Part shown: in pieces, positions 7,219 to 15,979 of the stretch
How the letters are laid out: every line of letters begins with the position of its first letter
Position numbering within the stretch: the first letter of the stretch is position 1
Origin: a virus
Length of the DNA stretch: 49,915 bases
Reading direction: 5' to 3' (one strand)
Virus record (IMG/VR): IMGVR_UViG_3300042460_000335
Coordinates: 1 to 49,915 of that record
Made by a program: the position numbers and the translations under genes
Notes under the pieces: generated by a model
Told to the model about the DNA's origin: nothing
The model's database searches: none
What the model saw: the letters and a program-made list of their open reading frames with translations, nothing else

Positions 7219-8296
7219 ATTCAATACTATCAGTCATCACACCGATAACATAGTTGGTTGATTCGTTTTCTTGTAATGCTGTTTGTTTCTTACTTGTATC
7301 AACGTGTTTGTTGAACCAAGGAATAGGTGTTGTTTTAGGTGCAGGACTATTATATCTAATACCAATTTCTTTTAATGCAGATACAGCCGTGTAATCAACA
7401 AAGTCTTTCAACACAGTTGCATTTAATCCAATGACTGGACCCATCTTAAACAAGTAGTCTGCCCATTCTTTTTCCTCACGAATAACATCCAAGTAGAGTT
7501 GGTAGACTTCACTTTCACACTCAGATTTAACTTGTGCGAAACGACTATCTTCTTTAACTACTTGGTTAATAAGGTAGGCAGTCCAGCCTTTATGGAGAAG
7601 TTCATCTTGGAGAATTAAACTGATAATATTGCCATTACCAATAAAGATTTTGTTCTCAACCATTGCTAACGATGTAGCGAATGATACCATAAAGCGGAAT
7701 GCTTCCAATGCGTAACTGGCATGTAATGCCATGTAGATTGCTTTGATGTGTTCTTTCTCGTTCACATCTTGACCTAACTCTTTGCGACAATTAACTTTGT
7801 GTAGTTCATCATAATAACGACCAACACTACTTGCCATATCTACAATCTCTTTTGTATCATGGATAGTATTGAATACATCTTTAGGTACATTATAGATGTT
7901 ACGAATGATGTGACTGTAGCTACGACTATGAATGTTAGTTTCAAAGAAACTCCAGTTGTAAATCAATGCTTCTAGTTCAGGCAATGATACTACTGGAGTA
8001 AACACTTGACTAGGTGCACGACCTTGTAAACTATCTAGTGCTGTTTGACGTAATAGGTTACTAGTAAAGATATGTTTTACTGCATCACTAGCTTCTTTAA
8101 AATCATTGGCATCTTTAGTTAGACTAACTTCTTCTGGAACCCAAAAGAAACCACGTGCTGTTGTTTCAAAATCTGCAATCTTTTTATATTTTACTTCTTC
8201 AAATCTTTGAATGGTTACGGGACCTTCCGGGTCCAAAAACATTTTTCTATTCAAATAATCTGTCTTAGTGTGTAGGTTGTATTGTTGTTTTGACAT
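7196..8296 (-). CDS. nrdB: Ribonucleotide reductase class Ia, beta (small) subunit
   Basis: This 366-residue subunit houses the diiron-tyrosyl radical that starts ribonucleotide reduction. Visible ligands and radical site, aligned by eye to E. coli NrdB, are Asp88 in ALDSLQG, Glu119 and His123 in ETNIHSRSY with the radical Tyr127, Glu in ALEAFRF, and Glu/His in DELLH. The first Glu and His are separated by three residues (T-N-I), whereas E. coli and T4 have two (T-I). This apparent one-residue insertion is reported as a finding. An AAGGA ribosome site precedes the ATG at 8296, just after the nrdA stop. The last bases overlap the 2OG-oxygenase start. It supplies dNTPs for phage replication together with nrdA. 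Confidence 0.96.
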   Translation of the reverse strand: MSKQQYNLHTKTDYLNRKMFLDPEGPVTIQRFEEVKYKKIADFETTARGFFWVPEEVSLTKDANDFKEASDAVKHIFTSNLLRQTALDSLQGRAPSQVFTPVVSLPELEALIYNWSFFETNIHSRSYSHIIRNIYNVPKDVFNTIHDTKEIVDMASSVGRYYDELHKVNCRKELGQDVNEKEHIKAIYMALHASYALEAFRFMVSFATSLAMVENKIFIGNGNIISLILQDELLHKGWTAYLINQVVKEDSRFAQVKSECESEVYQLYLDVIREEKEWADYLFKMGPVIGLNATVLKDFVDYTAVSALKEIGIRYNSPAPKTTPIPWFNKHVDTSKKQTALQENESTNYVIGVMTDSIEYDELPNI

Positions 8297-8304
8297 TGTT
8301 TTCC

Positions 8305-10623
8305 TTAAAGCTTACAAGCTTCGCAATCTTCTTCATCCATATCATTAAAGCCACTTGGCAAATCTAATACAGTTTCATCTTGGCTCTTACTACCCGCTTT
8401 GTTAATCAAGCTATAGTAGAATGTTTTTAATCCCCAGTGATGTGCTTGCATTAAGTTTTTAGCAATCAATGTTGTAGGGACTTTACGTTCAGGGAAATGT
8501 GCTGGATTATAAAACGTATTAGTACTTATGCTTTGGTCAACATAGGCTGCAATCACTGCCGCCGTCTTTAAGTAACCATCACAGTCTTTTTGTTCCCACA
8601 TCATTTGATATTTGTTTTTCAACTTATGATATTCTGGAACAACTTGTACAAAACTACCTGCTTTACTTTCTTTAACACTGATTAAACTCATTGGCATTTC
8701 AATACCATTAGTGCTGTTGATAACCACAGAACTAGATTCTACAGGAGCAACTGCCATTTGTGTAGCATTACGGACACCATAACTACGCATCATTGCACGT
8801 AGTCCTTCCCAGTTTAGTTCTGGATCAAAGTTAGTTAGTTCGTTAACACCTTTAGCACGTAGTTCCCAGGGGAATATACCTTGTCCATAACGAGTCTTAT
8901 CGCTGTGTTCGCAACGACCACGTTCTTGTGCTAGTTCTACACTTGCTTCTGTTAAGTAGAAGGATAAGTGTTCCATCCACGTCTTGACTTCAGCCAAGGA
9001 ATCTTTTTCTCCGTACTTGAGGCTTCGCTTGGCGTGCCAGTATGCAAGATTAGTAATTCCAATTCCGAGAGGTCTGATCTCGTCGTTACTCAACTTCGAT
9101 TGGATAGATAAGAAATCTTGATAATCAAGAATGTTGTTAAGACTGCGATGAAGTATGCGGCAAGCACGGCGCATATCTTCAGGATTACGGAAAGCACCCC
9201 AGTTGATGGATCCAAGAGTACATAAAGCGATGCGGCCATTAGGATCATCGAGACGCTTAAAAGACTTAGTAGGTAATAGTATTTCACAGCAAAGGTTACT
9301 CTGGTAAATTGTATGATACTCAGGATCGAATGGTCCTTGATTCATAACATTGTCAACGAACACTAAGTAGATACGTCCTGTATCTGTTCGTTCTTTTAAT
9401 ATGCCTGACTTGAATACTTCTTCAGCACTCATTGTTTTCTTACGCAATCCTGATTGCTTTTCGTATTTCACATAGAGTGCTTCAAACAGTTCTGTATTAC
9501 TATAGAATGCTTGATAAAGATCAGGAACTTCATTAGGATCAAAGAATGTTATTTGTTCTTTGTTTTTAAATCGTCTCCAGAAGAAAGCACTAAGCACAAC
9601 CCCATAATCCATATGACGGACTCGGGTTTCGTCGGTTCCTTGGTTGTTCTTAAGAACAATAAGATCATCAAACTGATGATGCCAAATAGGATAAAAAACA
9701 GTAGCACTTGCATTACGAATACCTCCTTGACTGCAACTACGTAAATCGCCGAACCATTTCTTTAAGAATGGTATCATACCGGTGTGCATAATCTCGCCAC
9801 CTCGAATAGGACTACCTAATGGTCGTAGTCTGCCAATCTCTAAGCCAATGCCAGCACGTTTACTAGCATATTTAGCCATCATTTCACCTGAAGCAAATAT
9901 ACTGTCCAAATCATCGTCACTGCGGATAAGTACGCAACTACTAAACTGTTTAGTAGGAGTCCCAAGACCAGCGAGAACAGGAGTAGCAAGAGTGAACAAC
10001 CCATCACTGGCTGCATTATAATATTCTTTGATATAACGCATACGGGCGTTATTAGGTTCTTCACTATGAAAGACTGTAGCGGCTGCAACCATGTATCTAA
10101 TTTGAGGTGTTTCATATATTTCTTTCGTTGAACGATTCTTAACTAGATATTTTTCAATCAGTTGTTCAATGGCGGCATAACTGTATTGTTCGTCCTTAGA
10201 ATGATCCAACATATCATTCATCTTGTTCCAATCTTCTTCACTATACCAGTCAAGAAGTTCACTAGTATAAAGACCTGTTGCTACATTCTTTTTAACTATT
10301 TCGTATAGATGTGGAACTTCGTATGAACCGTATACATCTTTGCGTAGCATACTGACACGTTGTTTGCCTGCTACATATTGATAGTTAACATGACCAACAT
10401 CACTATTGTTTTCTACATCAATTAAATCAACAATAGCACGTAATGTAATGCCATCAATTTGTTTAGTTGTGATGCCATCATAAAAATGTAGTTGTGATTT
10501 AATCTCTATCATTGATGGGCTAACGTCTGCTATCCCTTTACATACTTGTGCTACTTGTGCTTGCCATTTTTCTAATGTGAGTGGCTCTTTTGCCCCGGAA
10601 CGTTTCGTTACGTGTATCTTCAT
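8305..10623 (-). CDS. nrdA: Ribonucleotide reductase class Ia, alpha (large) subunit
   Basis: This 772-residue catalytic subunit reduces ribonucleoside diphosphates to deoxy forms and is close in length to E. coli NrdA. In order it has an N-terminal ATP-cone (from IHVTKRSGAKEPLTLEKW), the first active-site Cys in KQFSSCVLI, the central NLCCEI segment with the Asn-Cys-Glu catalytic trio, and the ATQMAVAPVESSSVV phosphate-binding region. These are followed by the Tyr-Tyr pair of the radical path (TFYYSL) and a C-terminal redox pair (CEACKL) that takes electrons from glutaredoxin. The ATG overlaps the TGA of the upstream small gene (ATGA). The ATP-cone suggests allosteric activity control is retained. 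Confidence 0.97.
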   Translation of the reverse strand: MKIHVTKRSGAKEPLTLEKWQAQVAQVCKGIADVSPSMIEIKSQLHFYDGITTKQIDGITLRAIVDLIDVENNSDVGHVNYQYVAGKQRVSMLRKDVYGSYEVPHLYEIVKKNVATGLYTSELLDWYSEEDWNKMNDMLDHSKDEQYSYAAIEQLIEKYLVKNRSTKEIYETPQIRYMVAAATVFHSEEPNNARMRYIKEYYNAASDGLFTLATPVLAGLGTPTKQFSSCVLIRSDDDLDSIFASGEMMAKYASKRAGIGLEIGRLRPLGSPIRGGEIMHTGMIPFLKKWFGDLRSCSQGGIRNASATVFYPIWHHQFDDLIVLKNNQGTDETRVRHMDYGVVLSAFFWRRFKNKEQITFFDPNEVPDLYQAFYSNTELFEALYVKYEKQSGLRKKTMSAEEVFKSGILKERTDTGRIYLVFVDNVMNQGPFDPEYHTIYQSNLCCEILLPTKSFKRLDDPNGRIALCTLGSINWGAFRNPEDMRRACRILHRSLNNILDYQDFLSIQSKLSNDEIRPLGIGITNLAYWHAKRSLKYGEKDSLAEVKTWMEHLSFYLTEASVELAQERGRCEHSDKTRYGQGIFPWELRAKGVNELTNFDPELNWEGLRAMMRSYGVRNATQMAVAPVESSSVVINSTNGIEMPMSLISVKESKAGSFVQVVPEYHKLKNKYQMMWEQKDCDGYLKTAAVIAAYVDQSISTNTFYNPAHFPERKVPTTLIAKNLMQAHHWGLKTFYYSLINKAGSKSQDETVLDLPSGFNDMDEEDCEACKL

Positions 10624-11063
10624 GTTCTACCTATTTTTGTAATTATTGTTTGTAAATCTAACTTTTGTACTATTTTAAAATCTTTTAGTGTATTACTTAT
10701 GACCGTATTAGGCCAGTAATTCATTATATATTTTGCGTTGTCAACTAGGACTAATACTACATCTTCTGCTGTTTCATTTCTAGCTAGTACCAATTCTATA
10801 TCAGTTATTCCTATTAGATGTAGAGTATAACACATTCCTAAGGCTCTTGCAACCTCACAGTAGGTATTTTCGGACAAAAGTTCCCAGGGGTCAGGCCAGT
10901 TGTCTATGTCATGTGGGTGTAGATGATGGGTAACCAATGGTGCATGTTGCCACCATTCGTCTATGGTTACACATTGTTGTTCTATGGGTAAACTAGTTAC
11001 GGATGTCCGTAATTGAAACCAATCTTGAAGCCTTGCTTCATAAGTTGATTGAAAGATATTCAT
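10620..11063 (-). CDS. Conserved phage hypothetical protein at the head of the nrd operon
   Basis: This is a 147-residue soluble protein. The diagnostic block is VTIDEWWQHAPLVTHHLHPH followed by WPDPWELLSENTYCEVARAL. That is a Trp/His-rich segment and then a helical one, without a catalytic pattern I can name. It is the first gene of the RNR operon, and its TGA overlaps the nrdA ATG. Its own start codon lies within a 15-bp inverted repeat (11061-11098), so translation may be controlled by RNA structure. A GATAAGTAGT decamer lies immediately upstream. I infer only that it is expressed with RNR; a link to nucleotide metabolism is not shown. Confidence 0.78.
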   Translation of the reverse strand: MNIFQSTYEARLQDWFQLRTSVTSLPIEQQCVTIDEWWQHAPLVTHHLHPHDIDNWPDPWELLSENTYCEVARALGMCYTLHLIGITDIELVLARNETAEDVVLVLVDNAKYIMNYWPNTVISNTLKDFKIVQKLDLQTIITKIGRT

Positions 11064-11098
11064 ACATCACTACTTATCATTTCTAAGTAGTGAGTATG
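11061..11098 (-). promoter_or_regulatory. Inverted repeat enclosing the start of the nrd-operon leader gene
   Basis: The two arms (catac plus tcactactta, against taagtagtga plus gtatg) pair over 15 bp with one bulged base and a seven-base loop. There is no T-run after the stem in either direction, so it is not a typical terminator. On the minus transcript the ATG at 11063 and the GATAAGTAGT motif lie inside the stem. This would sequester the initiation region unless it is melted. It could equally mark the end of the fibre operon or a protein-binding site. Confidence 0.5.
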
Positions 11099-11110
11099 AA
11101 TTTGATATTG

Positions 11111-13795
11111 TTAAGCGTAAGTTGCTTGGAATCTTGAACCAGAACTCAATGCAAAGTTACCAGTTACTGTAGCAGTAGTAGTGTTTGCACCAGTAGTGAA
11201 AGTATTACCTAAGTGTGTTGCACCTGTTCCACCAACAGTACCAGTAGAAACAAGATTACCTGCAGTTACATTACCTGTTACTGTAACCAAACCACCTGTA
11301 ATCAAGTTACCTGCAGTTACGTTACCTGTTACAGTAATCAAACCACCTGTGCCTAAGTTACCTACGTTAGCATTACCTGACACACCCAATGATGTTAGTG
11401 TGCCAACTGCTGTGATATTTGTCTGTGATGCAGTACTTAATGTACCAACTAAGTTAGTAGCACCAATGTTACCAACGTTAGCGTTGCCTGACACGCTTAA
11501 TGAACTTAATGTTCCTAAGCTAGTAATATTTGTCTGTGTTCCAGTAGTTAATGTGCCAACTAAGTTAGTAGCACCAATATTACCAACGTTAGCATTACCA
11601 CTGACACTTAATGAACTTAATGTTCCTAAGCTAGTAATGTTTGGTTGTGCCGCAGTCGTTACTGTACCTGCGCTTGTAGCTAATGGTACAGTGCCTGTTA
11701 CGTTAGCACCTGTAATTGCAGATAACGCAGAACCGTTACCACTTACGCTAGTAAATACACCTGCCGCCGCTCCAACATTACCAATATTAGCATTACCACT
11801 GATACTCAATGATGTTAGTGTACCAACACTAGTAATAGTAGGTTGTGCTACGTTAACACTGAATACACTACCTGTTAATGTTAATCCACTACCTGCAGTA
11901 TATGTACCTGCACCACTGAACTGTACCCAAACAACTGGACTTGTTCCAACTGTTGTTACTGGATCTGGCATTACCCAACCAGTGTTATCATATACTGTTC
12001 CTGCAGTAACGAATGTGAAGTCACCGCCTGCCATTTCAACTGAAGTATCAAAGTCATCTGCACGTGTTAATACTGTGCTACTTGTTCTTACATAGATACC
12101 GTTATTTGCGGCAGACACTTCGTTCTTAACAAGAATACGCATGCCATCTGACAATGTAACACCATCAATAGTTGTATATGAACCTGTTGTTGTCAATGTT
12201 GCACCAACACCACTTGTACCGTTATTATATGTAACAGTACCACCTGAGATTGTTGCTAATGTAGTTGTTGTGGCTGCGTTACAACTGTCGTGCGTATGTA
12301 GACCTTGAGCAACATCGTCAACATATTGCTTAGTTGCCGCATCAGTAGCATTAACTGGACTAGCAAGATTAATAATATTGTTGCTGGTCATATCTAAGTT
12401 ACCAGCAATAGAACTTACGCCAGTGCCAGTAACACTTAATATACCAGCTGTTACTAAGTTACCACCGGTTACGTTACCTGTTACACTTAAACTTGCTAAT
12501 GTACCTGTACTTGTAATATTTGGTTGTGCCGCAGTTGTTAATGTACCTGTTAACAATGTACCACTAATATTGCCACCAGTAATGTTACCAGTAGCAGAAA
12601 CTAGACCGCCCGTTGTGATATTGCCACCAGTGACGTTACCAGTTACACTTAAACTTGCTAATGTACCAGTACTTGTAACATTTGGTTGTGCCGCAGTTGT
12701 TAATGTACCTGTTAACAATGTACCACTAATATTGCCACCAGTAATGTTACCTGTAGCAGATACTTGACCTGCAGTTACTAAGTTACCGCCATTAACGTTA
12801 CCGGTGATATTTGCTATACCAGTTGTTACTAAGTTAGCTCCAATAACGTTACCAGATGCAGTAACAATATTTGCGCCCAATGTACCTATAATGTTGGCAC
12901 TACCATCAACTATCATATTACCTATGTTAGCAGACCCACTAACTGATAGTGCAGTTAATATTCCTAAACCTGTAATATTAGGCTGAGTACCTGTTGTTAA
13001 TGTACCTGTTACCAATGTACCACTAATATTACCACCAGTAATATTACCAGTAGCTGTGATTATACCGGCTGTTCCTAAGTTACCTACGTTAGCATTACCT
13101 GATACACTTAAACTTGTTAGTGTACCTGTACTTGTTATGTTTGGTTGTGCCGCTGTCGTTACTGTACCTGCTGTCGTTGCACTTGTAGCCGCTCCACTTA
13201 GTGCTCCAGTAAATGTTGTTGCACTTACATTACCTGCACTGATATTACCTGATACACTTAAACTTGTTAATGTACCTGTACTTGTGATATTTGGTTGAGC
13301 CGCAGTTGTTAATTCGCCTCCTACTGTTGTAAATATACCACCAGTTGCACCAATGTTACCTACATTAGCATTACCACTAGCACTAAATGTTCCTGTGACA
13401 TTTGCACCGGTCGTTGTAATAACTAATACATTTGCAACACCACCTACGCTAGTAGTTACATTACCACTAGCACCAATAATGTCAACATTACTTGTACCGT
13501 TTGCGATAGATGAAACATTAATATCACCTGCATCTAAATTACCAGTAACAGACAGATTTGTAACTGTCATTGTTGCTGATGTTTTATTGAATACTAAGTT
13601 AGCATTACCATTTAATGCACCATTGTCATTAAAAAGTACCTGTGTATTTGCACCCTGAACTGTTGGGAATGTTGTTACATTCCCGTCGGGGCTTTTAACA
13701 GACATGACACTATTATCATTGACGAACAGTGTACTTTTGCCAGCTGGTGGCGTTGCTATCGTGTTTGCTGGTTCTTGTTTTAAAATTAAACTCAT
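11111..13795 (-). CDS. Long repetitive tail fibre protein 1 (894 aa)
   Basis: This is a virion fibre, low in charge and dominated by degenerate beta-repeats such as SVSGNANVGNIGATNLVGTL and TAAQPNITSTGTL. The N-terminus contains the NTQVLFNDNGALNGNANLVF motif shared with the other long fibres in the window. Around residues 500-650 there is a compact non-repeat domain (QGLHTHD through DGMRILVKNE), also seen in three other fibres here. Two nearly identical 162-bp units lie back to back at 12484-12807. A GATAAATA late-promoter motif at 13848-13841 and an AAGGA ribosome site precede the ATG. It lacks an S74 chaperone domain and the RSAKY-type tip of its neighbours, ending instead with SGSRFQATYA. 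Confidence 0.88.
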   Translation of the reverse strand: MSLILKQEPANTIATPPAGKSTLFVNDNSVMSVKSPDGNVTTFPTVQGANTQVLFNDNGALNGNANLVFNKTSATMTVTNLSVTGNLDAGDINVSSIANGTSNVDIIGASGNVTTSVGGVANVLVITTTGANVTGTFSASGNANVGNIGATGGIFTTVGGELTTAAQPNITSTGTLTSLSVSGNISAGNVSATTFTGALSGAATSATTAGTVTTAAQPNITSTGTLTSLSVSGNANVGNLGTAGIITATGNITGGNISGTLVTGTLTTGTQPNITGLGILTALSVSGSANIGNMIVDGSANIIGTLGANIVTASGNVIGANLVTTGIANITGNVNGGNLVTAGQVSATGNITGGNISGTLLTGTLTTAAQPNVTSTGTLASLSVTGNVTGGNITTGGLVSATGNITGGNISGTLLTGTLTTAAQPNITSTGTLASLSVTGNVTGGNLVTAGILSVTGTGVSSIAGNLDMTSNNIINLASPVNATDAATKQYVDDVAQGLHTHDSCNAATTTTLATISGGTVTYNNGTSGVGATLTTTGSYTTIDGVTLSDGMRILVKNEVSAANNGIYVRTSSTVLTRADDFDTSVEMAGGDFTFVTAGTVYDNTGWVMPDPVTTVGTSPVVWVQFSGAGTYTAGSGLTLTGSVFSVNVAQPTITSVGTLTSLSISGNANIGNVGAAAGVFTSVSGNGSALSAITGANVTGTVPLATSAGTVTTAAQPNITSLGTLSSLSVSGNANVGNIGATNLVGTLTTGTQTNITSLGTLSSLSVSGNANVGNIGATNLVGTLSTASQTNITAVGTLTSLGVSGNANVGNLGTGGLITVTGNVTAGNLITGGLVTVTGNVTAGNLVSTGTVGGTGATHLGNTFTTGANTTTATVTGNFALSSGSRFQATYA
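12484..12807 (-). repeat. Two tandem 162-bp near-identical units inside tail fibre 1
   Basis: The unit beginning cacttaaacttgctaatgta at 12484 recurs at 12646 with only scattered mismatches. The period is 162 bases, or 54 residues (three times the 18-residue sub-period seen elsewhere in the fibres). The reading frame is preserved. Such repeats allow the fibre to lengthen or shorten by recombination. Confidence 0.75.
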
Positions 13796-13840
13796 GTTTT
13801 TTCCTTGTGTTTCAAGCAGTAATATACCGAATATTACTAT

Positions 13841-13848
13841 TATTTATC
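13841..13848 (-). promoter_or_regulatory. T4-like late promoter (GATAAATA) for tail fibre 1
   Basis: The minus strand reads GATAAATA here, one base from the T4 late octamer TATAAATA. It lies about 45 bases upstream of the ATG at 13795 and just before an AAGGA ribosome site. The same motif occurs at several other late-gene starts in this window. Confidence 0.6.
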
Positions 13849-13933
13849 TTTTTTTTAATCTTATTGTATTTAGAGCTATACAATAGGCATTAATTATTCG
13901 TTGTTTATCGTCAGTTAACTCATATTTTACCAT
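13844..13933 (-). CDS. Possible 29-residue small protein overlapping the zinc protein end
   Basis: This short frame starts at an ATG that overlaps the TGG TAA end of the cysteine-rich small gene (ATGGTAA) and encodes MVKYELTDDKQRIINAYCIA and nine more residues. An AGGA lies only a few bases upstream, closer than ideal. The coupling geometry is like that of other genes in this genome, and the predicted peptide has a plausible amphipathic helix with a basic end. No homology is recognised. It may also be chance reading through a short leader region, because its end overlaps the GATAAATA promoter motif. Confidence 0.35.
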   Translation of the reverse strand: MVKYELTDDKQRIINAYCIALNTIRLKKR

Positions 13934-14064
13934 TTTCCTATAGGACAAGTGCTACTTTCTATTCTAACTTTAACAGGAAGAACACAACCGCATTTTTTAC
14001 AGAACCATTCTCCGTAAAATTCACATTTCTTGCATATCTCAATTCGTTGTTCATGTAATATCAT
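13927..14064 (-). CDS. Small cysteine-rich zinc-binding protein (45 aa)
   Basis: Reading the minus strand from the ATG at 14064 gives a 45-residue protein with the pattern C-x2-C (11, 14), C-x2-C-x-C (22, 25, 27) and a closing CPIGKW (Cys40). This is a recurrent small phage protein type, recognisable by a C-x2-C pair, a CGC, a Lys and a terminal CP-x-GKW. It is presumably a zinc ribbon, but its role is unknown. It starts five bases after the stop of the fibrinogen-like tip gene, on the same strand, and ends overlapping a further small frame. The motif is too organised to be accidental. It was below the usual length cutoff for gene calling. Confidence 0.85.
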   Translation of the reverse strand: MILHEQRIEICKKCEFYGEWFCKKCGCVLPVKVRIESSTCPIGKW

Positions 14065-14069
14065 ATTAT

Positions 14070-14906
14070 TTACCAGCTTAAGAAAACGTATCCACCTTGT
14101 GTCCAAGTATTCTCATTTTGACTAGTTGTCAAATAAGGACTTGATGCAGTTCCTCTAAAAGAACTGCCACCACTATAACCACCCATATATATACCATCAT
14201 TTATGTGAATGCCGGATAATGTTAACCATTGTCCACTAGCATCCTGACCTGCTCCGCATGCACCTTGATAGGGTCCAAAATTTTGCCAACTTGGTGTATT
14301 ACTAGGGGTAGCAAATTGACTAATCAATGATGTAGTATAACTACATGATGCTGATTGACCAAAATTGCTATACCAGGCAGTAGTGTCCGGTAGTTTTTCA
14401 AATGTTTGACGTTGTGCTACTATGACCCATCTTATAGTATTTGCGACTATGATAGTATTCATATCAGTATCGCTTATTTTTGCTGATCGGCTAGGTGTTG
14501 TGTCTGTTGGAGTAACAGCTAAATCAGCTTGATTGTTTGAGGTAGTAAGATATTGATTTTGATCGTTGGGTGACAATTTAGTAACCATAACCATCGGATA
14601 GTTAGTAAATGAAGTGAAATCAGTATACATAGGCACGGTGCCACTAGTTAATGTGTAGTAATAAACACCGTTAGTGGTGACACCGGAACTTTTTAATTGC
14701 GTTGCGGAACTTGCAGGATTACCCTGAGTTCCTAGTGCTCCTAGAATACTTAACCACGATCCGGCTGCGTATCCTTCAATTGTACCTGTTGTAGTATTAT
14801 ATCTAACCATTCCGTTAGACGGGCTTGCAGGTCTTTGAGCCGTTGTTCCAGTTGGCAGACCTAAGTAACCAGTGTCGTTTATTGTTGTATTCTTTAGTGT
14901 TGCCAT
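14070..14906 (-). CDS. Tail tip protein with shared N-terminal module and fibrinogen-like segment
   Basis: This is a 278-residue protein. Residues 1-56 are the module shared by the neighbouring adhesins (MATLKNTTINDTGYLGLP, then TAQRPASPSNGMVRYNT and a WLSI end). The next section, GTQGNPASSATQLKSSG followed by NGVYYYTL and VPMYTDFTSF, resembles the opening of fibrinogen-like C-terminal domains found in phage receptor-binding proteins. The last 60 residues are aromatic and Gly/Ser-rich (GIHINDGIYMGGYSGG). It differs completely from the poly-glycine adhesins after the shared module, so it is an alternative tip attached through the same base. It ends directly before the small cysteine-rich gene. 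The receptor-binding role is inferred from architecture. Confidence 0.82.
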   Translation of the reverse strand: MATLKNTTINDTGYLGLPTGTTAQRPASPSNGMVRYNTTTGTIEGYAAGSWLSILGALGTQGNPASSATQLKSSGVTTNGVYYYTLTSGTVPMYTDFTSFTNYPMVMVTKLSPNDQNQYLTTSNNQADLAVTPTDTTPSRSAKISDTDMNTIIVANTIRWVIVAQRQTFEKLPDTTAWYSNFGQSASCSYTTSLISQFATPSNTPSWQNFGPYQGACGAGQDASGQWLTLSGIHINDGIYMGGYSGGSSFRGTASSPYLTTSQNENTWTQGGYVFLSW

Positions 14907-14910
14907 GTTA

Positions 14911-15975
14911 TTAACTAAACGTTACCGTTCCTGTTCCTGCTGTTATTGTATATATTTTATACCCTGCAATTGCGGTTGATAATGAGGTAGTCAGTCCTCC
15001 GCTAAAAGTGGCAGTAATTGCGTTAGTAATTTTTAAAATAATAACTCCATCTCCACCTTTTCCTCCGTTATTTGTTGTAGTCGATCCGCTAATATAACCG
15101 CCACCACCTCCACCACCTCCTGTATTATTTGTACCATCTTGACCAACACTGGTGCCACTAACTCCGCTTCCTCCCTGTCCGCCGCCGCCTGCACCACCTG
15201 CGCCTCTTGCAGTGTTATTAGAATTTCCACTATGATTTCCACCACCTCCACCGCCGGCGTATGTTATTGAAGAACCGGAGATAGAAGATGCAGTGCCGGT
15301 TCCACCTGCATTTGGACCAGCAGTGCTTGAATTTCCAGTACCTGCTGATGTTGCACCTCCGCCGCCGGCGCCGTACCAACTACTATTTACATATCTGCCA
15401 TTGCCGCCATTGTTTCCTTGACTAGGTGTTGTAGATGGCGTATTACCAGAGCCGCCGGCGGCTCCAACAGACGGTTCACCTATACCGCCACCGCCACCTG
15501 AACCACCATTCGCGCCAATAGCATAAGCAGACCCAGACGCTGTATAAGCACCTCCGCCGCCGCCACCGGCAGCTATTATATTATTAAATATAGAGTTAGA
15601 ACCGCTTACACCTTTGCTATTTGAATTGTTACCTGTGTCGGCTGTTGCACCGGCACCTCCTGTGCCTACTGTTACCGCATATGCTATGTTTGTTAATAAA
15701 TTAGATACAGTACCAGTTAAAAATCCTCCGGCGCCACCTCCACCAGCTGTGATGGCACCACCACCGCCACCACCAGCAACTACCAAGTATTCAATTGTAA
15801 GAGACCCGGACGCTATTGTTATCCAATTACCGGCAACATACGCTTCGTATGACGATGTAGTTGTGTTATATCTCATCATCCCGTTGGTAGGGCTTACTGG
15901 TCTTTCAGCCGTATTACCAACGGGCAATTGTAAATACCCGGTATCAGTAACATTAGTGTTCTTTAATATTGCCAT
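14911..15975 (-). CDS. Glycine-rich tail adhesin 4 (gp38-like)
   Basis: This 354-residue protein has the shared N-terminal module (MAILKNTNVTDTGYLQLPVG, TAERPVSPTNGMMRYNT, ending WITI). It is followed by LTIEYLVVAGGGGGGAITAG and about ten poly-glycine runs separated by short variable segments. This design matches the poly-glycine-helix adhesins known from gp38 of T-even phages, where the loops between the Gly runs contact the receptor. The C-terminus is a small beta segment (TATFSGGLTTSLSTAIAG). It starts four bases after the stop of the 124-residue gene. Adhesins 1 and 4 share the SIEYLVVAGGG-type linker, whereas 2 and 3 share another. Confidence 0.85.
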   Translation of the reverse strand: MAILKNTNVTDTGYLQLPVGNTAERPVSPTNGMMRYNTTTSSYEAYVAGNWITIASGSLTIEYLVVAGGGGGGAITAGGGGAGGFLTGTVSNLLTNIAYAVTVGTGGAGATADTGNNSNSKGVSGSNSIFNNIIAAGGGGGGAYTASGSAYAIGANGGSGGGGGIGEPSVGAAGGSGNTPSTTPSQGNNGGNGRYVNSSWYGAGGGGATSAGTGNSSTAGPNAGGTGTASSISGSSITYAGGGGGGNHSGNSNNTARGAGGAGGGGQGGSGVSGTSVGQDGTNNTGGGGGGGGYISGSTTTNNGGKGGDGVIILKITNAITATFSGGLTTSLSTAIAGYKIYTITAGTGTVTFS

Positions 15976-15979
15976 TATT

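Noticed and set aside
9090-9287. Hydrophobic 65-residue frame inside nrdA on the same strand, and a similar one at 9879-10115
   Set aside because: Both overlap conserved nrdA coding sequence entirely, have no ribosome site, and their hydrophobicity follows from the shifted frame.
11181-12095. Long plus-strand open frame opposite tail fibre 1, and similar long frames at 23796-24707, 25437-26078 and 28802-29788
   Set aside because: They mirror the repetitive fibre codons and give Pro/Leu/Thr/Val-rich repeats with no ribosome site. The minus-strand fibre frames explain the sequence.
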